A program made the position numbers and the translations under genes. A DNA stretch of 64,000 nucleotides, taken from the NCBI RefSeq assembly GCF_002258315.1, contig NZ_NOYD01000001.1, positions 124,001 through 188,000 of the forward strand, read 5' to 3'. This DNA comes from Rhodococcus sp. 06-462-5 (GTDB lineage: Bacteria; Actinomycetota; Actinomycetes; Mycobacteriales; Mycobacteriaceae). Of the stretch, positions 13,866 through 25,556 are shown in pieces (positions within the stretch are counted from its first letter, which is position 1; every line of letters begins with the position of its first letter). The notes beneath the pieces were generated by a model. It was not told the DNA's origin and did no database searches. It was given only the letters and a program-made list of their open reading frames with translations.

Positions 13866-13899
13866 ACTGGCCGCAGCGATCGAATCAGCTGCGGCCAGT
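13856..13899 (-). terminator. Intrinsic terminator of tRNA-Leu
   Basis: Perfect 12-bp arms ACTGGCCGCAGC (13866-13877) and its complement (13888-13899) surround a 10-base loop. On the minus strand the hairpin is followed within a few bases by six T residues (TAGTTTTTTCC). It begins two bases after the tRNA 3' end. Confidence 0.9.
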
Positions 13900-13900
13900 G

Positions 13901-13986
13901 TGGTGGGCGGAGGGGGACTTGAACCCCCACGTCCCGAAGGACACTGGCACCTGAAGCCAGCGCGTCTGCCATTCCGCCACCCGCCC
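13901..13986 (-). tRNA. tRNA-Leu (anticodon CAG)
   Basis: Class II tRNA of 86 bases including an encoded 3' CCA. Acceptor strands GGGCGGG and TCCGCCC pair with one G-U. The D arm contains TGGCGGAATGGCAGACGC, the anticodon stem CTGGC/GCCAG encloses TTCAGGT (CAG), the long variable arm TGTCCTTCGGGACG is present, and the T loop is GTTCAAGTC. It reads CUG. Its position next to fhaA matches leuT in mycobacteria. Confidence 0.97.
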
Positions 13987-14193
13987 GGGTGACGGCGAGA
14001 ACACTAACACGCACCATGCCGTGCTCGAAAATCGCCACTTCGAGCTGCCCGGAGCCGACGGCGGCGGGCAGTCCCCGTCGGCGGCACCGTATATCATGCT
14101 TGCAGCGCGACTTCGTGATGACACGCGGCCGTCGCGTCCTGCACACCAGCAGGCACCACACGGTGGAAGAACACAGTGAGAGGAGGGGTCACG

Positions 14194-15633
14194 ATGGGCA
14201 TCGTTCAGCGTTTCGAACGCAAGCTCCAAGGCGCTGTCGGCGACGTCTTCGCCCGCGTGTTCGGCGGAGGCGTCGTACCGGCGGAGGTGGAGGCAGCGCT
14301 CCAGCAGGAAGCGTCGGATCTTGTTCGGCCCCTGGACGGCGGGCATCTGCTGGCACCCAACAGCTACGTCATCACCATCAACAGCTCGGACCACGACGAG
14401 CTCGCCGGTGACCGAGAACTCACGGTCAAGGCGTTCTCGCGTCACCTCGACGATTACATCCGCGATCAAGGCTGGCAGACCTACGGCGACGTGGTGGTTC
14501 GCTTCGAGCCGTCGCCCACCCTGCACACCGGACAGTTCCGTGCCAGTGGCTCGGTCGATCCCGATGTGGGACGATCGGCGACTGCTGCACGGAACGAGTC
14601 CGCGCAGCAGGGCGCGTCGGCACAAGCAGCCCCGAGTCCCGTCCCTTCAGCTACGCAGCGACCGTCTGCCCCACCGATGTCGATACCAGGAGCCGGCCAC
14701 ATGACGCAGAACCCAGGCTACGACCCGCAGCGCGACCCCGCGGACGGTCATCGTCCCGATCCGCGCGCGCGCAACGGTTACGCCGGTGGCCAGGATCCGC
14801 GGTACCCCGCACGTGAGCAGTCCGCACGTGAGCAGAACGGGTACGACGCTCAGGCCTACGCGCCCGCCGACCACGATCCGCGCTACGACCAGCAGCCGTA
14901 CAACGGTGGCTACGACGAGCAGTCGTACCCCGAGCAGGGTCAGGCCTACAGCGCAGCCGGCCAGGAACAGGGCTACGACCCCCATGCGTACGGCGCGCCC
15001 GGCGGCCAGGAGCAGGGCTACGACGCCCAGGGCTACAGCGCGCAGGGGTACGACGGTCAGGCATACGACGCGCAGGGCTACAACGCACAGGGCTACGACT
15101 ACAACGCCGCCGAGCAGGGTGCCGCATACTCCGAGGCCCCGTACCAGGAGCAGGCGTACAACGACCCGGCCGGCCGGTACGCCGAGCCCCAGGCCGCCGG
15201 ATATCAGCAGCCCGGCTACCAGCAGCCCGGTTACGACTACCCGCCTGCTCCGGCCGCCTACGGCCGTGGCTACCCACAGGGCGGGGGCGACCGCGGCGAC
15301 GGGTACGGCTACGACCAGCCCGCCTCGTACGCAGGTCCGAGTCAGGCGCTCGCCGCTACGCTGCAACTCGAGGACGGCAGCGGCCGCTACTTCCAGCTCC
15401 GTGACGGTCAGAACATCATCGGTCGTGGCCAAGACGCGCAGTTCCGACTTCCCGACACCGGTGTTTCGCGTCGACACATCGAGATCCGGTGGGACGGCCG
15501 CGTGGCCATGCTCTCCGACCTCGGTTCCACCAACGGCACCACCGTCAACGGCGCTCCGGTGCAGGACTGGCAGTTGGCCGACGGCGACGTCATTCGGGCC
15601 GGTCACTCCGAAATTCTGGTCCGGATCGTCTGA
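14194..15633 (+). CDS. fhaA: FHA-domain protein FhaA (DUF3662-FHA)
   Basis: 479 residues. The N-terminal DUF3662 domain (about 1-120) starts MGIVQRFERKLQGAVGDVFA. A long linker (about 165-385) is extremely rich in Tyr, Gly, Gln, Asp and Ala, with units such as GYDAQGY. The C-terminal FHA domain (about 390-479) has GRGQDAQFRLPDTGVSRRH and SDLGSTNGTTVNG, which bind phosphothreonine. In M. tuberculosis FhaA binds PknB-phosphorylated MviN/MurJ and dampens peptidoglycan synthesis. ATG 14194 follows GAGGAGGGG. A 168-base gap separates it from fhaB, so it may have its own promoter. Confidence 0.95.
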   Translation: MGIVQRFERKLQGAVGDVFARVFGGGVVPAEVEAALQQEASDLVRPLDGGHLLAPNSYVITINSSDHDELAGDRELTVKAFSRHLDDYIRDQGWQTYGDVVVRFEPSPTLHTGQFRASGSVDPDVGRSATAARNESAQQGASAQAAPSPVPSATQRPSAPPMSIPGAGHMTQNPGYDPQRDPADGHRPDPRARNGYAGGQDPRYPAREQSAREQNGYDAQAYAPADHDPRYDQQPYNGGYDEQSYPEQGQAYSAAGQEQGYDPHAYGAPGGQEQGYDAQGYSAQGYDGQAYDAQGYNAQGYDYNAAEQGAAYSEAPYQEQAYNDPAGRYAEPQAAGYQQPGYQQPGYDYPPAPAAYGRGYPQGGGDRGDGYGYDQPASYAGPSQALAATLQLEDGSGRYFQLRDGQNIIGRGQDAQFRLPDTGVSRRHIEIRWDGRVAMLSDLGSTNGTTVNGAPVQDWQLADGDVIRAGHSEILVRIV

Positions 15634-15801
15634 CGATCTTTCGTGGGCTCGGGTGGGGTTCGACTCGCACTCTCGTCCACCCGTATGTCGTCGACACGAG
15701 CTGCTTCACCCTATGATGCTGCGAGGCAACCATGTCTGCCGCGCCGCGGCTTTTCGCGTGGGCGGGACACGGGTCGATTGCGAAGGAGGAGGTGAATCGT
15801 C

Positions 15802-16266
15802 GTGCAGGGATTGATTCTGCAACTGACAAGGGCGGGCTTCCTGCTGTTGTTGTGGTTCTTCGTCTGGGCCGTCCTTCGCACCTTGCGCAGTGACATCTAT
15901 GCGGCCGCAGGCATGCGAGTGCCTGCTCGCTACTCCGGCGGCTCGAAAGTTCTCCCGTCGTTCAACAAGCAGAAGGTGGCCAAGTACCTCGTGGTGACCC
16001 AGGGCGGTCTCGCCGGAACGCGCATATCGCTCGGCACGCAGCCCGTCCTCATCGGGCGCGCGGACGACTCCACTCTCGTTCTGACAGACGACTACTCGTC
16101 GACGCGGCATGCGCGCATCTCGCCCCGCGGCGGAGATTGGTACGTCGAAGACCTCGGTTCGACCAACGGCACCTACCTCGACCGCGCGAAGGTGACCACC
16201 GCTGTTCGCGTCCCCCTCGGAACCCCTGTCCGCGTCGGCAAGACCGTGATCGAGTTGCGCCCGTGA
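15802..16266 (+). CDS. fhaB: FHA-domain protein FhaB/FipA
   Basis: 154 residues. An N-terminal membrane helix (about 5-27, LTRAGFLLLLWFFVWAVL) anchors a cytoplasmic FHA domain (about 70-154) with IGRADDSTLVLTDDYSSTRHARI and EDLGSTNGTYLDR. In mycobacteria FhaB (FipA) joins PknA-phosphorylated partners to FtsZ/FtsQ during division. The GTG start is preceded by AGGAGG. Its stop overlaps the pstP start by 4 bases (GTGA). Confidence 0.95.
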   Translation: MQGLILQLTRAGFLLLLWFFVWAVLRTLRSDIYAAAGMRVPARYSGGSKVLPSFNKQKVAKYLVVTQGGLAGTRISLGTQPVLIGRADDSTLVLTDDYSSTRHARISPRGGDWYVEDLGSTNGTYLDRAKVTTAVRVPLGTPVRVGKTVIELRP

Positions 16267-17702
16267 CCCTCGTCCTTCGCTATGCCGCCCGCAGTGATCG
16301 CGGTCTGGTTCGATCCAACAACGAGGACTCCGTGTACGCCGGGGCTCGCCTACTGGCGCTGGCCGACGGCATGGGCGGTCACGCCGCCGGTGAAGTGGCC
16401 TCGCAGTTGATGATCGCCGCACTGGCTCATCTCGACGACGACGAACCCGGCGAGGATCTGCTGGGCAAGCTCGAAGCAGCCACCCGCGAGGGCAACGCGT
16501 CCATCGCAGATCAGGTCGAGGACGAACCCGAGCTCGATGGCATGGGGACCACCCTGACCGCAATCCTGTTCGCGGGCAAGCGAATCGGACTGGTACACAT
16601 CGGCGATTCGCGCGCGTACATGCTGCGCGACGGCTCGCTCACCCAGATCACCCGAGACGACACCTTCGTTCAGTCTCTCGTCGACGAGGGCCGCATCACC
16701 GCCGAGCAGGCGCACACCCACCCGCAACGCTCCCTGATCATGCGTGCCCTCACCGGCAACGAGATCGAGCCGACGCTCACCGTTCGGGAAGTGCGGGCAG
16801 GCGACCGTTACCTGCTGTGCTCCGACGGCCTCTCGGACGTCGTCAGCGACGAAACCATCGAGAACACCCTGAACGAGGGCGAGACGGGACCCTGCGCCGA
16901 CCGGCTGATCGAACTCGCACTTCGTAGCGGCGGTCCGGACAACGTGACGGTCGTCGTCGCCGATGTGATCGACCTCGACTACGGACAGAGCCACCCCATC
17001 CTCGGCGGTGCCGCCAGCACCGAAGACGAAGAGGACTCCCCTCCGCCCAACACGGCAGCAGGGCGCGCCGCAGCGATGCGTCCCCCGCGTACGACGCCCA
17101 AGCGCGTCACCACACCGGTTGTCGCACCGGAGAAGAAGTCGCACAAGCTGCGCTGGACCCTGATCGCCCTGACCCTGGTCGTCCTCGCGGGAATCGGTGC
17201 GCTCGTTGCCAATTCGATCATCAAGGGCAACTACTACGTCGGGGCCGACAACAGCAAGGTGACCGTCCTGCGCGGTCTGCCCGGTTCGGTGCTGGGGTAC
17301 TCGCTGCAGAGCGTGGAACTGGTGGGTTGCCTCGACGACGACGGAGCCGTCACGTTGACCGCCCCGGATGCCGCCCCGGCGGACTGCGTTCCCTTCGAGA
17401 TCGACGATCTTCTGCCTGCCGCACGTGAGCAGGTCACGGCCGGGTTGCCGTCGGGATCTCTCGACGATGCGCGCGGTCAGGTCGAGCGGCTGGCCTCCGG
17501 TGACCTGCTTCAGGTGTGCGAGACCGAGCCGGTCGTCACCACGACCGTCGAACCGACTCCGACGACGATCATCCCGCCGCCAGGGGTGCCGTTGCCCCCC
17601 ACTGCGGAGCCCGTTCCCGAGGCCGCACCGACCACCACGGCGGTACCGACACCGACGGTTCCGCAGATTCCCGGTCAGAACTGCAGGACCGGTACTCGAT
17701 GA
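16263..17702 (+). CDS. pstP: PP2C-family Ser/Thr protein phosphatase
   Basis: 479 residues. The PP2C catalytic domain (about 1-240) shows metal-binding motifs RSNNEDSVYAG, LADGMGGHAAGE, IGDSRAYMLRDG, LCSDGLSDVV and GGPDNVTVVVADV. A basic linker leads to one transmembrane helix (about 300-320) and an extracellular domain of about 140 residues ending in a Pro/Thr-rich tail. It removes phosphate from PknA, PknB and their substrates. Starts and stops overlap by 4 bases with both neighbours, so the operon is tightly coupled. Confidence 0.96.
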   Translation: MTLVLRYAARSDRGLVRSNNEDSVYAGARLLALADGMGGHAAGEVASQLMIAALAHLDDDEPGEDLLGKLEAATREGNASIADQVEDEPELDGMGTTLTAILFAGKRIGLVHIGDSRAYMLRDGSLTQITRDDTFVQSLVDEGRITAEQAHTHPQRSLIMRALTGNEIEPTLTVREVRAGDRYLLCSDGLSDVVSDETIENTLNEGETGPCADRLIELALRSGGPDNVTVVVADVIDLDYGQSHPILGGAASTEDEEDSPPPNTAAGRAAAMRPPRTTPKRVTTPVVAPEKKSHKLRWTLIALTLVVLAGIGALVANSIIKGNYYVGADNSKVTVLRGLPGSVLGYSLQSVELVGCLDDDGAVTLTAPDAAPADCVPFEIDDLLPAAREQVTAGLPSGSLDDARGQVERLASGDLLQVCETEPVVTTTVEPTPTTIIPPPGVPLPPTAEPVPEAAPTTTAVPTPTVPQIPGQNCRTGTR

Positions 17703-19156
17703 GTTCCAATCCGTCCGCGGGAGGGTCCTTTCCGAGTCCGCCCGAAGGGTTCGCACCTGCGCCGGTTCAATCCAACCGACGCGGCGTCGAGCTGCTGCTG
17801 CTCGGCGCAGCCGTTCTGATCACCACGATCTCCTTGATACTGGTCGAAGCCAGTCAGGAACAGACCATCACCTGGGATCTGGCGAAGTACGCGGTGGCCT
17901 ACCTCGCGCTGATGACGGTGGCTCACCTGGCGGTACGACGCTTCGCGCCCTACGCGGATCCACTGCTGCTGCCGATCGTGGCGCTGCTCAACGGACTCGG
18001 TCTGGTGCTCATTCATCGCCTCGATCTCGCCGACGAGCAGCAGGCCCAGTATCTCGGCAACCCCATTCCGTCGCCCGATGCCAACCAGCAGGTGCTGTGG
18101 ACGACACTGGCCATCGCCGGATTCGTCGCTCTGCTGGTGCTGCTGCGCGATTACCGCACCCTGGCTCGCTACGGCTACACCGTCGGACTCGCCGGACTGG
18201 TGCTCCTGGCCATCCCGGCAATGCTGCCGTCAGCGTTCTCCGAGGTCAACGGATCGAAGATCTGGATTCGACTGCCCGGCTTCAGCATTCAGCCCGGTGA
18301 GTTCGCGAAGATCCTGCTGCTCATCTTCTTCGCATCGTTGCTGGTAGCCAAGCGCGAACTGTTCACCGTCGCCGGCAAGCACTTCCTCGGAATGGACTTC
18401 CCGCGGGCACGCGACCTGGGTCCGATCCTGGTGGTCTGGATCGTCTCCGTCGGCGTGCTGGTGTTCGAGAAGGACCTCGGCACTTCGCTGCTGATCTTCG
18501 GAACCGTCCTGGTGATGATCTACATCGCCACCGAACGTGTCGGCTGGCTGATCATCGGGTTCGGGCTGTTGCTCGTCGGATTCCTGTTCGCGTATCAGGT
18601 GTTCGGCCACGTCAAGATCCGAACCGACACCTGGCTGCGCCCGTTCGACGACTACAACGACACCGGCTACCAGATCGTCCAGTCCATGTTCAGCTTCGCC
18701 ACGGGCGGGTTGGCGGGTACCGGGCTCGGCAGTGGTCGCCCGTCCCAGGTGCCGTTCGCCAAGACCGACTTCATCATCGCGACGGTCGGAGAAGAACTCG
18801 GCCTCATCGGACTGACCGCGGTTCTGATCCTGTACTTGCTGTTCATCATTCGCGGTATGCGTACCGCGCTGGCCGTCCGCGACAGCTTCGGCAAACTGCT
18901 GGCCGCGGGGTTGTCGTTCACCATCGCCATCCAGCTGTTCGTCGTCGTCGGCGGCGTCACCAAGCTCATCCCACTGACCGGCCTCACCACGCCGTATCTG
19001 TCCTACGGAGGATCGTCGCTTCTCGCCAACTACCTGCTCCTCGCGCTGCTGATCAAGATCTCCGACGCGGCCCGTGAGCCGGCAAAGCCCAAGAAGAAGC
19101 CCGCCCCCGCAGCGCCCATCGCGGAGGCACCCACCGAGATGGTGAAGCGCGCATGA
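17699..19156 (+). CDS. rodA: RodA, SEDS-family peptidoglycan polymerase
   Basis: 485 residues with about ten to twelve membrane helices. Family signatures include FSIQPGEFAKILLL, FEKDLGTSLLIFG, and PLTGLTTPYLSYGGSSLLANY near the C-terminus. SEDS proteins polymerise lipid II into glycan strands and work with a class B penicillin-binding protein, here the next gene pbpA. The gene begins in the pstP stop (ATGA) and ends in the pbpA start (ATGA). A cytoplasmic Lys/Ala/Pro-rich tail follows the last helix. Confidence 0.96.
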   Translation: MSSNPSAGGSFPSPPEGFAPAPVQSNRRGVELLLLGAAVLITTISLILVEASQEQTITWDLAKYAVAYLALMTVAHLAVRRFAPYADPLLLPIVALLNGLGLVLIHRLDLADEQQAQYLGNPIPSPDANQQVLWTTLAIAGFVALLVLLRDYRTLARYGYTVGLAGLVLLAIPAMLPSAFSEVNGSKIWIRLPGFSIQPGEFAKILLLIFFASLLVAKRELFTVAGKHFLGMDFPRARDLGPILVVWIVSVGVLVFEKDLGTSLLIFGTVLVMIYIATERVGWLIIGFGLLLVGFLFAYQVFGHVKIRTDTWLRPFDDYNDTGYQIVQSMFSFATGGLAGTGLGSGRPSQVPFAKTDFIIATVGEELGLIGLTAVLILYLLFIIRGMRTALAVRDSFGKLLAAGLSFTIAIQLFVVVGGVTKLIPLTGLTTPYLSYGGSSLLANYLLLALLIKISDAAREPAKPKKKPAPAAPIAEAPTEMVKRA

Positions 19157-20637
19157 ACACTCCACTGCGCCGCGTGTCCATCGCCGTGATGGTCATGGTC
19201 GTGGCGTTGCTCGCCAACGCCACCTACCTCCAGGTCATCAAGGCCGACGATCTGCGCACCGACCCACGAAACTCACGAGTGCTGCTCGACGAGTACTCGC
19301 GGCAGCGCGGTCAGATCTCGGCAGGCGGCCAGGTGCTCGCATCCTCGGTTCCCACCGATGACCGCTACAAGTACCTGCGCACCTACCCCCAGAATTCGAT
19401 CTCTCCGGCCAGCCCGCAGGCCAACGCGCCCATCACCGGCTACTACTCGATGCTGTACTCGAGCAGCGGCCTCGAACGCGCCGAGGACCCCGTACTCAAC
19501 GGATCCGACGACCGGCTCTTCGGCGGACGACTGTTCGACCTCATCTCCGGCCGAGATCCCCGCGGCGGCAACGTCGTCACCACCATCGACCCCGTCGTTC
19601 AGCAGGTCGCCTACGACCAGCTGACCGCCAAGGGATACACCGGCTCGGTAGTGGCCCTCGACCCTGCCACCGGCAACATCCTGGCCATGGCCAGCACCCC
19701 CAGCTACGACCCGAACCTGTTGGCCAGCCACGACGGCAGCACCACCACCGCGGCATGGGAGAACCTGAGCAACGATCCCGAGAAGCCGATGGTCAACCGG
19801 GCGATCTCGCAGACCTACCCACCCGGATCGACGTTCAAGGTGATCACCACCGCAGCCGCCCTCGAAGCGGGCGCGACACCGGACGATCAACTCACGGCCG
19901 CGTCGAACATCACGTTGCCGGGAACCTCGACGACGCTGGAGAACTACAACGGCTCGACGTGCGGCGGCGGGCAGACGGCATCGCTGCGTGAAGCTTTCGC
20001 ACGCTCGTGCAACACCGCCTTCGTCGAGCTCGGCATCGACACCGGGGTGGACAGGATGCGCGAGACCTCCGCGGCGTTCGGCATCGGTGAGGACACGACC
20101 ATTCCGCTCACCGTCGCCGACAGCACCATCGGACCCATCGACGACGACGCCGCGCTCGGCCAATCCAGCATCGGCCAGCGCGATGTGGCACTGACCCCGC
20201 TGCAGGACGCCGTCATCGCCGCCACCGTCGCCAACGGCGGCGTGCGGATGGCCCCGAACCTGGTGCAGCAGCTGCAGTCTCCCGATCTGTCGGACCTGTC
20301 GAGCTACCAGCCCAAGGCCATGGGCGAGGCGATCAGCTCGGCCACCGCGGCGACGCTGACCGATCTGATGATCGGCTCCGAGAACAACACCAGCGGCGAG
20401 GGCAAGATCCCCGGCGTCCAGATTGCGTCGAAAACCGGTACCGCAGAACACGGTTCGGATCCACGCAACACCCCGCCGCACGCGTGGTACATCGGATTCG
20501 CACCCGCCGACGACCCCAAGGTCGCCATTGCCGTCATCGTCGAGGACGGCGGCGATCGAGCCCTCGCCGCGACCGGTGGATCCGTGGCCGCGCCCATCGG
20601 GCGCGCCGTCATCGCAGCCGCATTGCAGGGGAGGTGA
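19153..20637 (+). CDS. pbpA: Penicillin-binding protein PbpA (class B transpeptidase)
   Basis: 494 residues. An N-terminal signal anchor (about 8-28) is followed by a dimerisation domain and the transpeptidase domain. Active-site motifs are complete: STFK (nucleophile Ser, in [11 protein letters not shown]), SCN (in [12 protein letters not shown]) and KTGT (in [11 protein letters not shown]). It cross-links peptidoglycan made by RodA and should be blocked by beta-lactams. In mycobacteria PbpA is a PknB substrate needed for normal septation. The start overlaps rodA by 4 bases; pknA begins 7 bases after the stop. Confidence 0.96.
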   Translation: MNTPLRRVSIAVMVMVVALLANATYLQVIKADDLRTDPRNSRVLLDEYSRQRGQISAGGQVLASSVPTDDRYKYLRTYPQNSISPASPQANAPITGYYSMLYSSSGLERAEDPVLNGSDDRLFGGRLFDLISGRDPRGGNVVTTIDPVVQQVAYDQLTAKGYTGSVVALDPATGNILAMASTPSYDPNLLASHDGSTTTAAWENLSNDPEKPMVNRAISQTYPPGSTFKVITTAAALEAGATPDDQLTAASNITLPGTSTTLENYNGSTCGGGQTASLREAFARSCNTAFVELGIDTGVDRMRETSAAFGIGEDTTIPLTVADSTIGPIDDDAALGQSSIGQRDVALTPLQDAVIAATVANGGVRMAPNLVQQLQSPDLSDLSSYQPKAMGEAISSATAATLTDLMIGSENNTSGEGKIPGVQIASKTGTAEHGSDPRNTPPHAWYIGFAPADDPKVAIAVIVEDGGDRALAATGGSVAAPIGRAVIAAALQGR

Positions 20638-20644
20638 ACGTAAG

Positions 20645-22005
<1,361 letters not shown>

Positions 22006-22009
<4 letters not shown>

Positions 22010-23943
22010 CGACTCCCCGTACGCTGTCCTCTCGCTACGAGCTGGGCGAGATACTCGGTTTCGGCGGTATGTCCGAGGTTCATCTGGCACGTGACACGCG
22101 GCTCGATCGCGACGTCGCCATCAAGGTCCTGCGTGCCGATCTCGCTCGCGACCCCACGTTCTACCTGCGCTTCCGCCGCGAAGCCCAGAACGCAGCCGCA
22201 CTGAACCACCCCGCCATCGTCGCCGTGTACGACACCGGTGAAGCCGAGACCGAAGCCGGTCCGCTCCCGTTCATCGTCATGGAATACGTCGACGGCGACA
22301 CCCTGCGCGACATCGTGCGCGCCGAAGGGCCCATGGCGCCGCGTCGAGCCATGGAGGTCATCGCCGACGTCTGTGCTGCACTCGATTTCAGCCACCGCAA
22401 CGGAATCGTGCACCGCGACGTCAAACCTGCGAACATCATGATCAACAACGCGGGCGCGGTGAAGGTGATGGACTTCGGCATCGCGCGCGCCATCGCCGAT
22501 TCCTCCTCACCCATGACCCAGACCGCGGCCGTCATCGGGACCGCTCAATATCTCTCACCCGAGCAGGCCCGCGGCGAACAGGTCGACGCTCGATCGGACG
22601 TCTACTCGCTCGGCTGTGTGCTGTTCGAGATCCTCACCGGCGAGCCGCCGTTCAAGGGTGATTCACCCGTCGCCGTCGCCTACCAGCACGTGCGCGAGGA
22701 TCCTCAGCTGCCGTCGCTGGTCAACGACACGGTGCCTCGCGAACTCGACTCGATCATCCTCAAGGCGATGGCCAAGAACCCCGCCAACCGCTACCAGAGC
22801 GCCGCCGAGATGCGTACCGACCTGGTCCGGGTACTCGGAGGTCAACGCCCGAGCGCACCGATGGTCATGAACGACGAGGACCGCACCACGATCCTCGGAT
22901 CGGTCGACTCACGTCAGGCCGACTTCTCCGGCAAGGACACACCGGCTGCGGTCGCCGCCGCACCCCGTGCGTCCAGGCACGCCGAACCCGAGGACGAACC
23001 GAGGAACCGTCGAGGCCTCAAGATCGCGCTGATCTCGGCTGCGTCGATCATCGTCGTCGCGATCGTCGGAGCCTTTCTGTGGTCCCTCGGTCCCGGCGCG
23101 GAACCCGCGTCCGTCACCGTGCCGTCCGTCGCCGGACTGGTCGCGGACGAGGCCCAGCGGGAACTCGAGAACGTCGGCCTGCGCGTCACCGTGCAGGAGA
23201 GGCCGGATGCGTCGGTTCCCGAGGGTTCCGCGATCGGCACGAACCCGGCGGCAGGGTCACAGACCGAATCGCCAGGTGACATTCAGCTCGACGTCTCCTC
23301 GGGCCCTCAGCAGGTGCAGGTTCCGCGGCTGACCGGCCGAACGCAACAGGAGGCGTCGGACGCCTTGAACGAGGTAGGCCTCGAACTCGATCCCACCGTC
23401 GCCCGTGCGCCGTCCACGCCGGAGAACCTCGACAAGGTCGTCGAGCAGAACCCGTCCTCGGGCGTGAGCATGAACGCCGACTCGCAGGTTCGCATCACGC
23501 TCGGTTCGGGGCCGGCGCAGGTACGGATGCCCAACGTCGTCGGCCAGCTCGTCGACGTCGCGCAGCCGAACGTCGAGGGTGCCGGGCTCCGTGTCCAGAT
23601 CCAGAACATCGACTCCAGTTCGCCGGTGGGACAGGTCGTCTCGACGGACCCCGCCGGTGGTGCCAACGTCGCCGAGAACACCGTCGTGACGTTGCGGGTC
23701 TCCAACGGAGACAAGATCCCGATGCCGGACCTGTCCGGCCTCACCGAAGCTCAGGCTCTGACAGCGCTGGAATCGGCAGGATGGACCGGAACTGCGTCGA
23801 ATCTGTCGACGTCGCGGGAGTCGACGCTCGATCCCCTGATGGTCGGGCGAATCGTCAACCAGACTCAGCCGGCGGGCTCGGAGATCAGCAAGACCGACAC
23901 CATCACCGTGAGCATCGGGGCGCTGGGGATTCCCACCGGCTAG
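22006..23943 (+). CDS. pknB: Ser/Thr protein kinase PknB with PASTA domains
   Basis: 645 residues. The kinase domain (about 10-275) has [34 protein letters not shown] and the activation segment [18 protein letters not shown]. After a juxtamembrane linker and one helix (about 340-362) come four PASTA repeats, each opening with a PxL/V motif such as [24 protein letters not shown] and IPMPDLSG. These bind muropeptides and lipid II and steer growth. Known mycobacterial targets encoded in this window include CwlM, MurJ, PbpA and FhaA. It overlaps pknA by 4 bases and ends the operon. Confidence 0.97.
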
Positions 23944-23951
23944 TCGGTAGC

Positions 23952-24593
23952 TCAGGCGAAGGCTTCGGCGACCTGAGCTTCGAGCTTGGCGATCAGGCCG
24001 GCATCGGTGGGCATCCCGCAGACGGTGAGCCAGTTCGCCAGCATGCGGTGTCCGCCCTCGGTGAGGATGGACTCCGGGTGGAACTGGACGCCGTGAATCG
24101 GTAGTTCGGTGTGCCTCATGGCCATCACCAGACCGGATTCGGTGCGCCCGATGATCTCGAGTTCGGCCGGGATCGTGTCTTCTCGGACGGTCAGCGAGTG
24201 GTAGCGAGTGGCGGTGAAGGGCTCGTTCATCCCCTCGAGAACTCCGACGCCCGAATGGTGCACCAGGCTGGTCTTACCGTGCAGCAGCTCCGGGGCTTTC
24301 TCCACCGTCGCACCGAACGCTGCGCCGATCGCCTGATGCCCCAGACAGACCCCGAGCAGGGGCGTCTTCGTGCGAGCGCTGGCCGAGACGAGATCCATCG
24401 TGGCACCTGCGCGTTGCGGCGTGCCCGGTCCCGGGCTGAGCAGAATGCCGTCGAACCGACTCGCGACCGCGTCACGGTCGGTGAGTCGTTCGTCGTCGTT
24501 GCGCCAGACCTCGACATCGGTATTCAACTGGCCCAGGTACTGGACGAGGTTGAAGACGAAGCTGTCGTAGTTGTCGACGACGAGAATACGCAT
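23952..24593 (-). CDS. trpG: Class I glutamine amidotransferase (TrpG/PabA)
   Basis: 213 residues. The triad is visible: nucleophile Cys in LLGVCLGHQAIG, and His and Glu in GVQFHPESILTEGGH. The oxyanion motif is LSPGPGTPQRAG. It supplies ammonia from glutamine to anthranilate or aminodeoxychorismate synthase, joining tryptophan and folate synthesis; the large subunit is not in this window. ATG 24593 (MRILVVDNYDSF) is the family start; a 46-residue longer frame is unsupported. It converges with pknB, 8 bases away, and lies 13 bases after the DUF881 gene. Confidence 0.93.
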   Translation of the reverse strand: MRILVVDNYDSFVFNLVQYLGQLNTDVEVWRNDDERLTDRDAVASRFDGILLSPGPGTPQRAGATMDLVSASARTKTPLLGVCLGHQAIGAAFGATVEKAPELLHGKTSLVHHSGVGVLEGMNEPFTATRYHSLTVREDTIPAELEIIGRTESGLVMAMRHTELPIHGVQFHPESILTEGGHRMLANWLTVCGMPTDAGLIAKLEAQVAEAFA

Positions 24594-24606
24594 GCGGACA
24601 GCGTAC

Positions 24607-25434
24607 TCAGCGAGGCTGTGCATACCGCATGCGCACCGATTCGGCGTACGCGGGCACCGAGAGGTCCTCCGACGCTGCGACGTCGTAGCGGAGGCCGTAT
24701 CGCAGCGCGTACTGCTCGTACAACCGCACACCGGGCTCGTTCTTCAACGCCGCGCGCAGCCGATCCGAATCCCCGATCGCCGTCATCACGTACGGCGGAC
24801 TGTACGTCCGCCCGCCGAGCAGAAGGGTGTTCCCGATGCACCGCGGAGCCGACGAGGCCACCAGCCGCTGGTCCTGCATCGCGATCGCCGACGCGCCGCC
24901 GGACCACAACGCGTTGAGCACGCTCTGAACATCGACCTGATGCACCACCAGATCGTCGACGGACGCGTCGGATGCATACGAGCCGTCCGGTCCACGGGGG
25001 GCGTCGGCCATCGTGACGGTCACGCCCCCGCCGGACGCGGGTTCGCGTCCCGCCGCGTCGGCCAGGGAATCGATACGCACCAACGCGTCGGCAACCTCGG
25101 TGTCCCCCGTCGCAGTGCGCTGCTGAATGGACTCGACCTGCTGCTCGAGCGTGTCCCGGCTCCGCTGTGCATCGTCACTGCTGCGTTGGGCCGCGTCGAC
25201 CAGATCTGCGAGCCGGGTGGTGTCTCCGCCGCGCAACTCGGTGCCGTCCGACACATGCCTGGTGGTGCCCAGCAGCAGACCGACGACAGCGCACACGGCG
25301 ACGGCGAGCACCCACCAGCGGGTGTCGGTGGGGGCGGTCGATCGTCGTGTCACGGGTGCTCGCAATTTGTCCGGTGGGTCGCTGCTGGGCTCACCTGCGT
25401 TAGCGTGTACAGCAACCGGGTCGGTGACCGTCAC
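24607..25434 (-). CDS. DUF881 family membrane protein
   Basis: 275 residues. One membrane helix (about 40-60, WWVLAVAVCAVVGLLLG) is followed by a coiled-coil-like stretch (about 75-125, including LVDAAQRSSDDAQRSRDTLE) and a globular DUF881 domain with ALWSGGASAIAMQDQRLV and PPYVMTAIGD. It is probably anchored with the bulk outside. The function is unknown, but its conserved place beside crgA and pknB (Rv0012 in M. tuberculosis) suggests envelope or division work. GTG 25434 is chosen because GAGG lies just upstream. Confidence 0.8.
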   Translation of the reverse strand: MTVTDPVAVHANAGEPSSDPPDKLRAPVTRRSTAPTDTRWWVLAVAVCAVVGLLLGTTRHVSDGTELRGGDTTRLADLVDAAQRSSDDAQRSRDTLEQQVESIQQRTATGDTEVADALVRIDSLADAAGREPASGGGVTVTMADAPRGPDGSYASDASVDDLVVHQVDVQSVLNALWSGGASAIAMQDQRLVASSAPRCIGNTLLLGGRTYSPPYVMTAIGDSDRLRAALKNEPGVRLYEQYALRYGLRYDVAASEDLSVPAYAESVRMRYAQPR

Positions 25435-25476
25435 GGTCCTCGAGGTGACAATAGCCTGGGGATACGCGGCACCCGC

Positions 25477-25509
25477 TGATCCACAGGTTCCAATCATCAG
25501 TTGTCCACA
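25477..25509 (+). promoter_or_regulatory. DnaA-box-like pair upstream of crgA
   Basis: TGATCCACA (25477-25485, one mismatch to the strict box) and TTGTCCACA (25501-25509, an accepted mycobacterial/rhodococcal DnaA box form) lie between the divergent DUF881 and crgA genes, 48 bases before crgA. Confidence 0.5.
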
Positions 25510-25556
25510 GGTACGGCCGCAGTGCCGCGGGCCGTCACGAACACGAAGAGGAAGCA

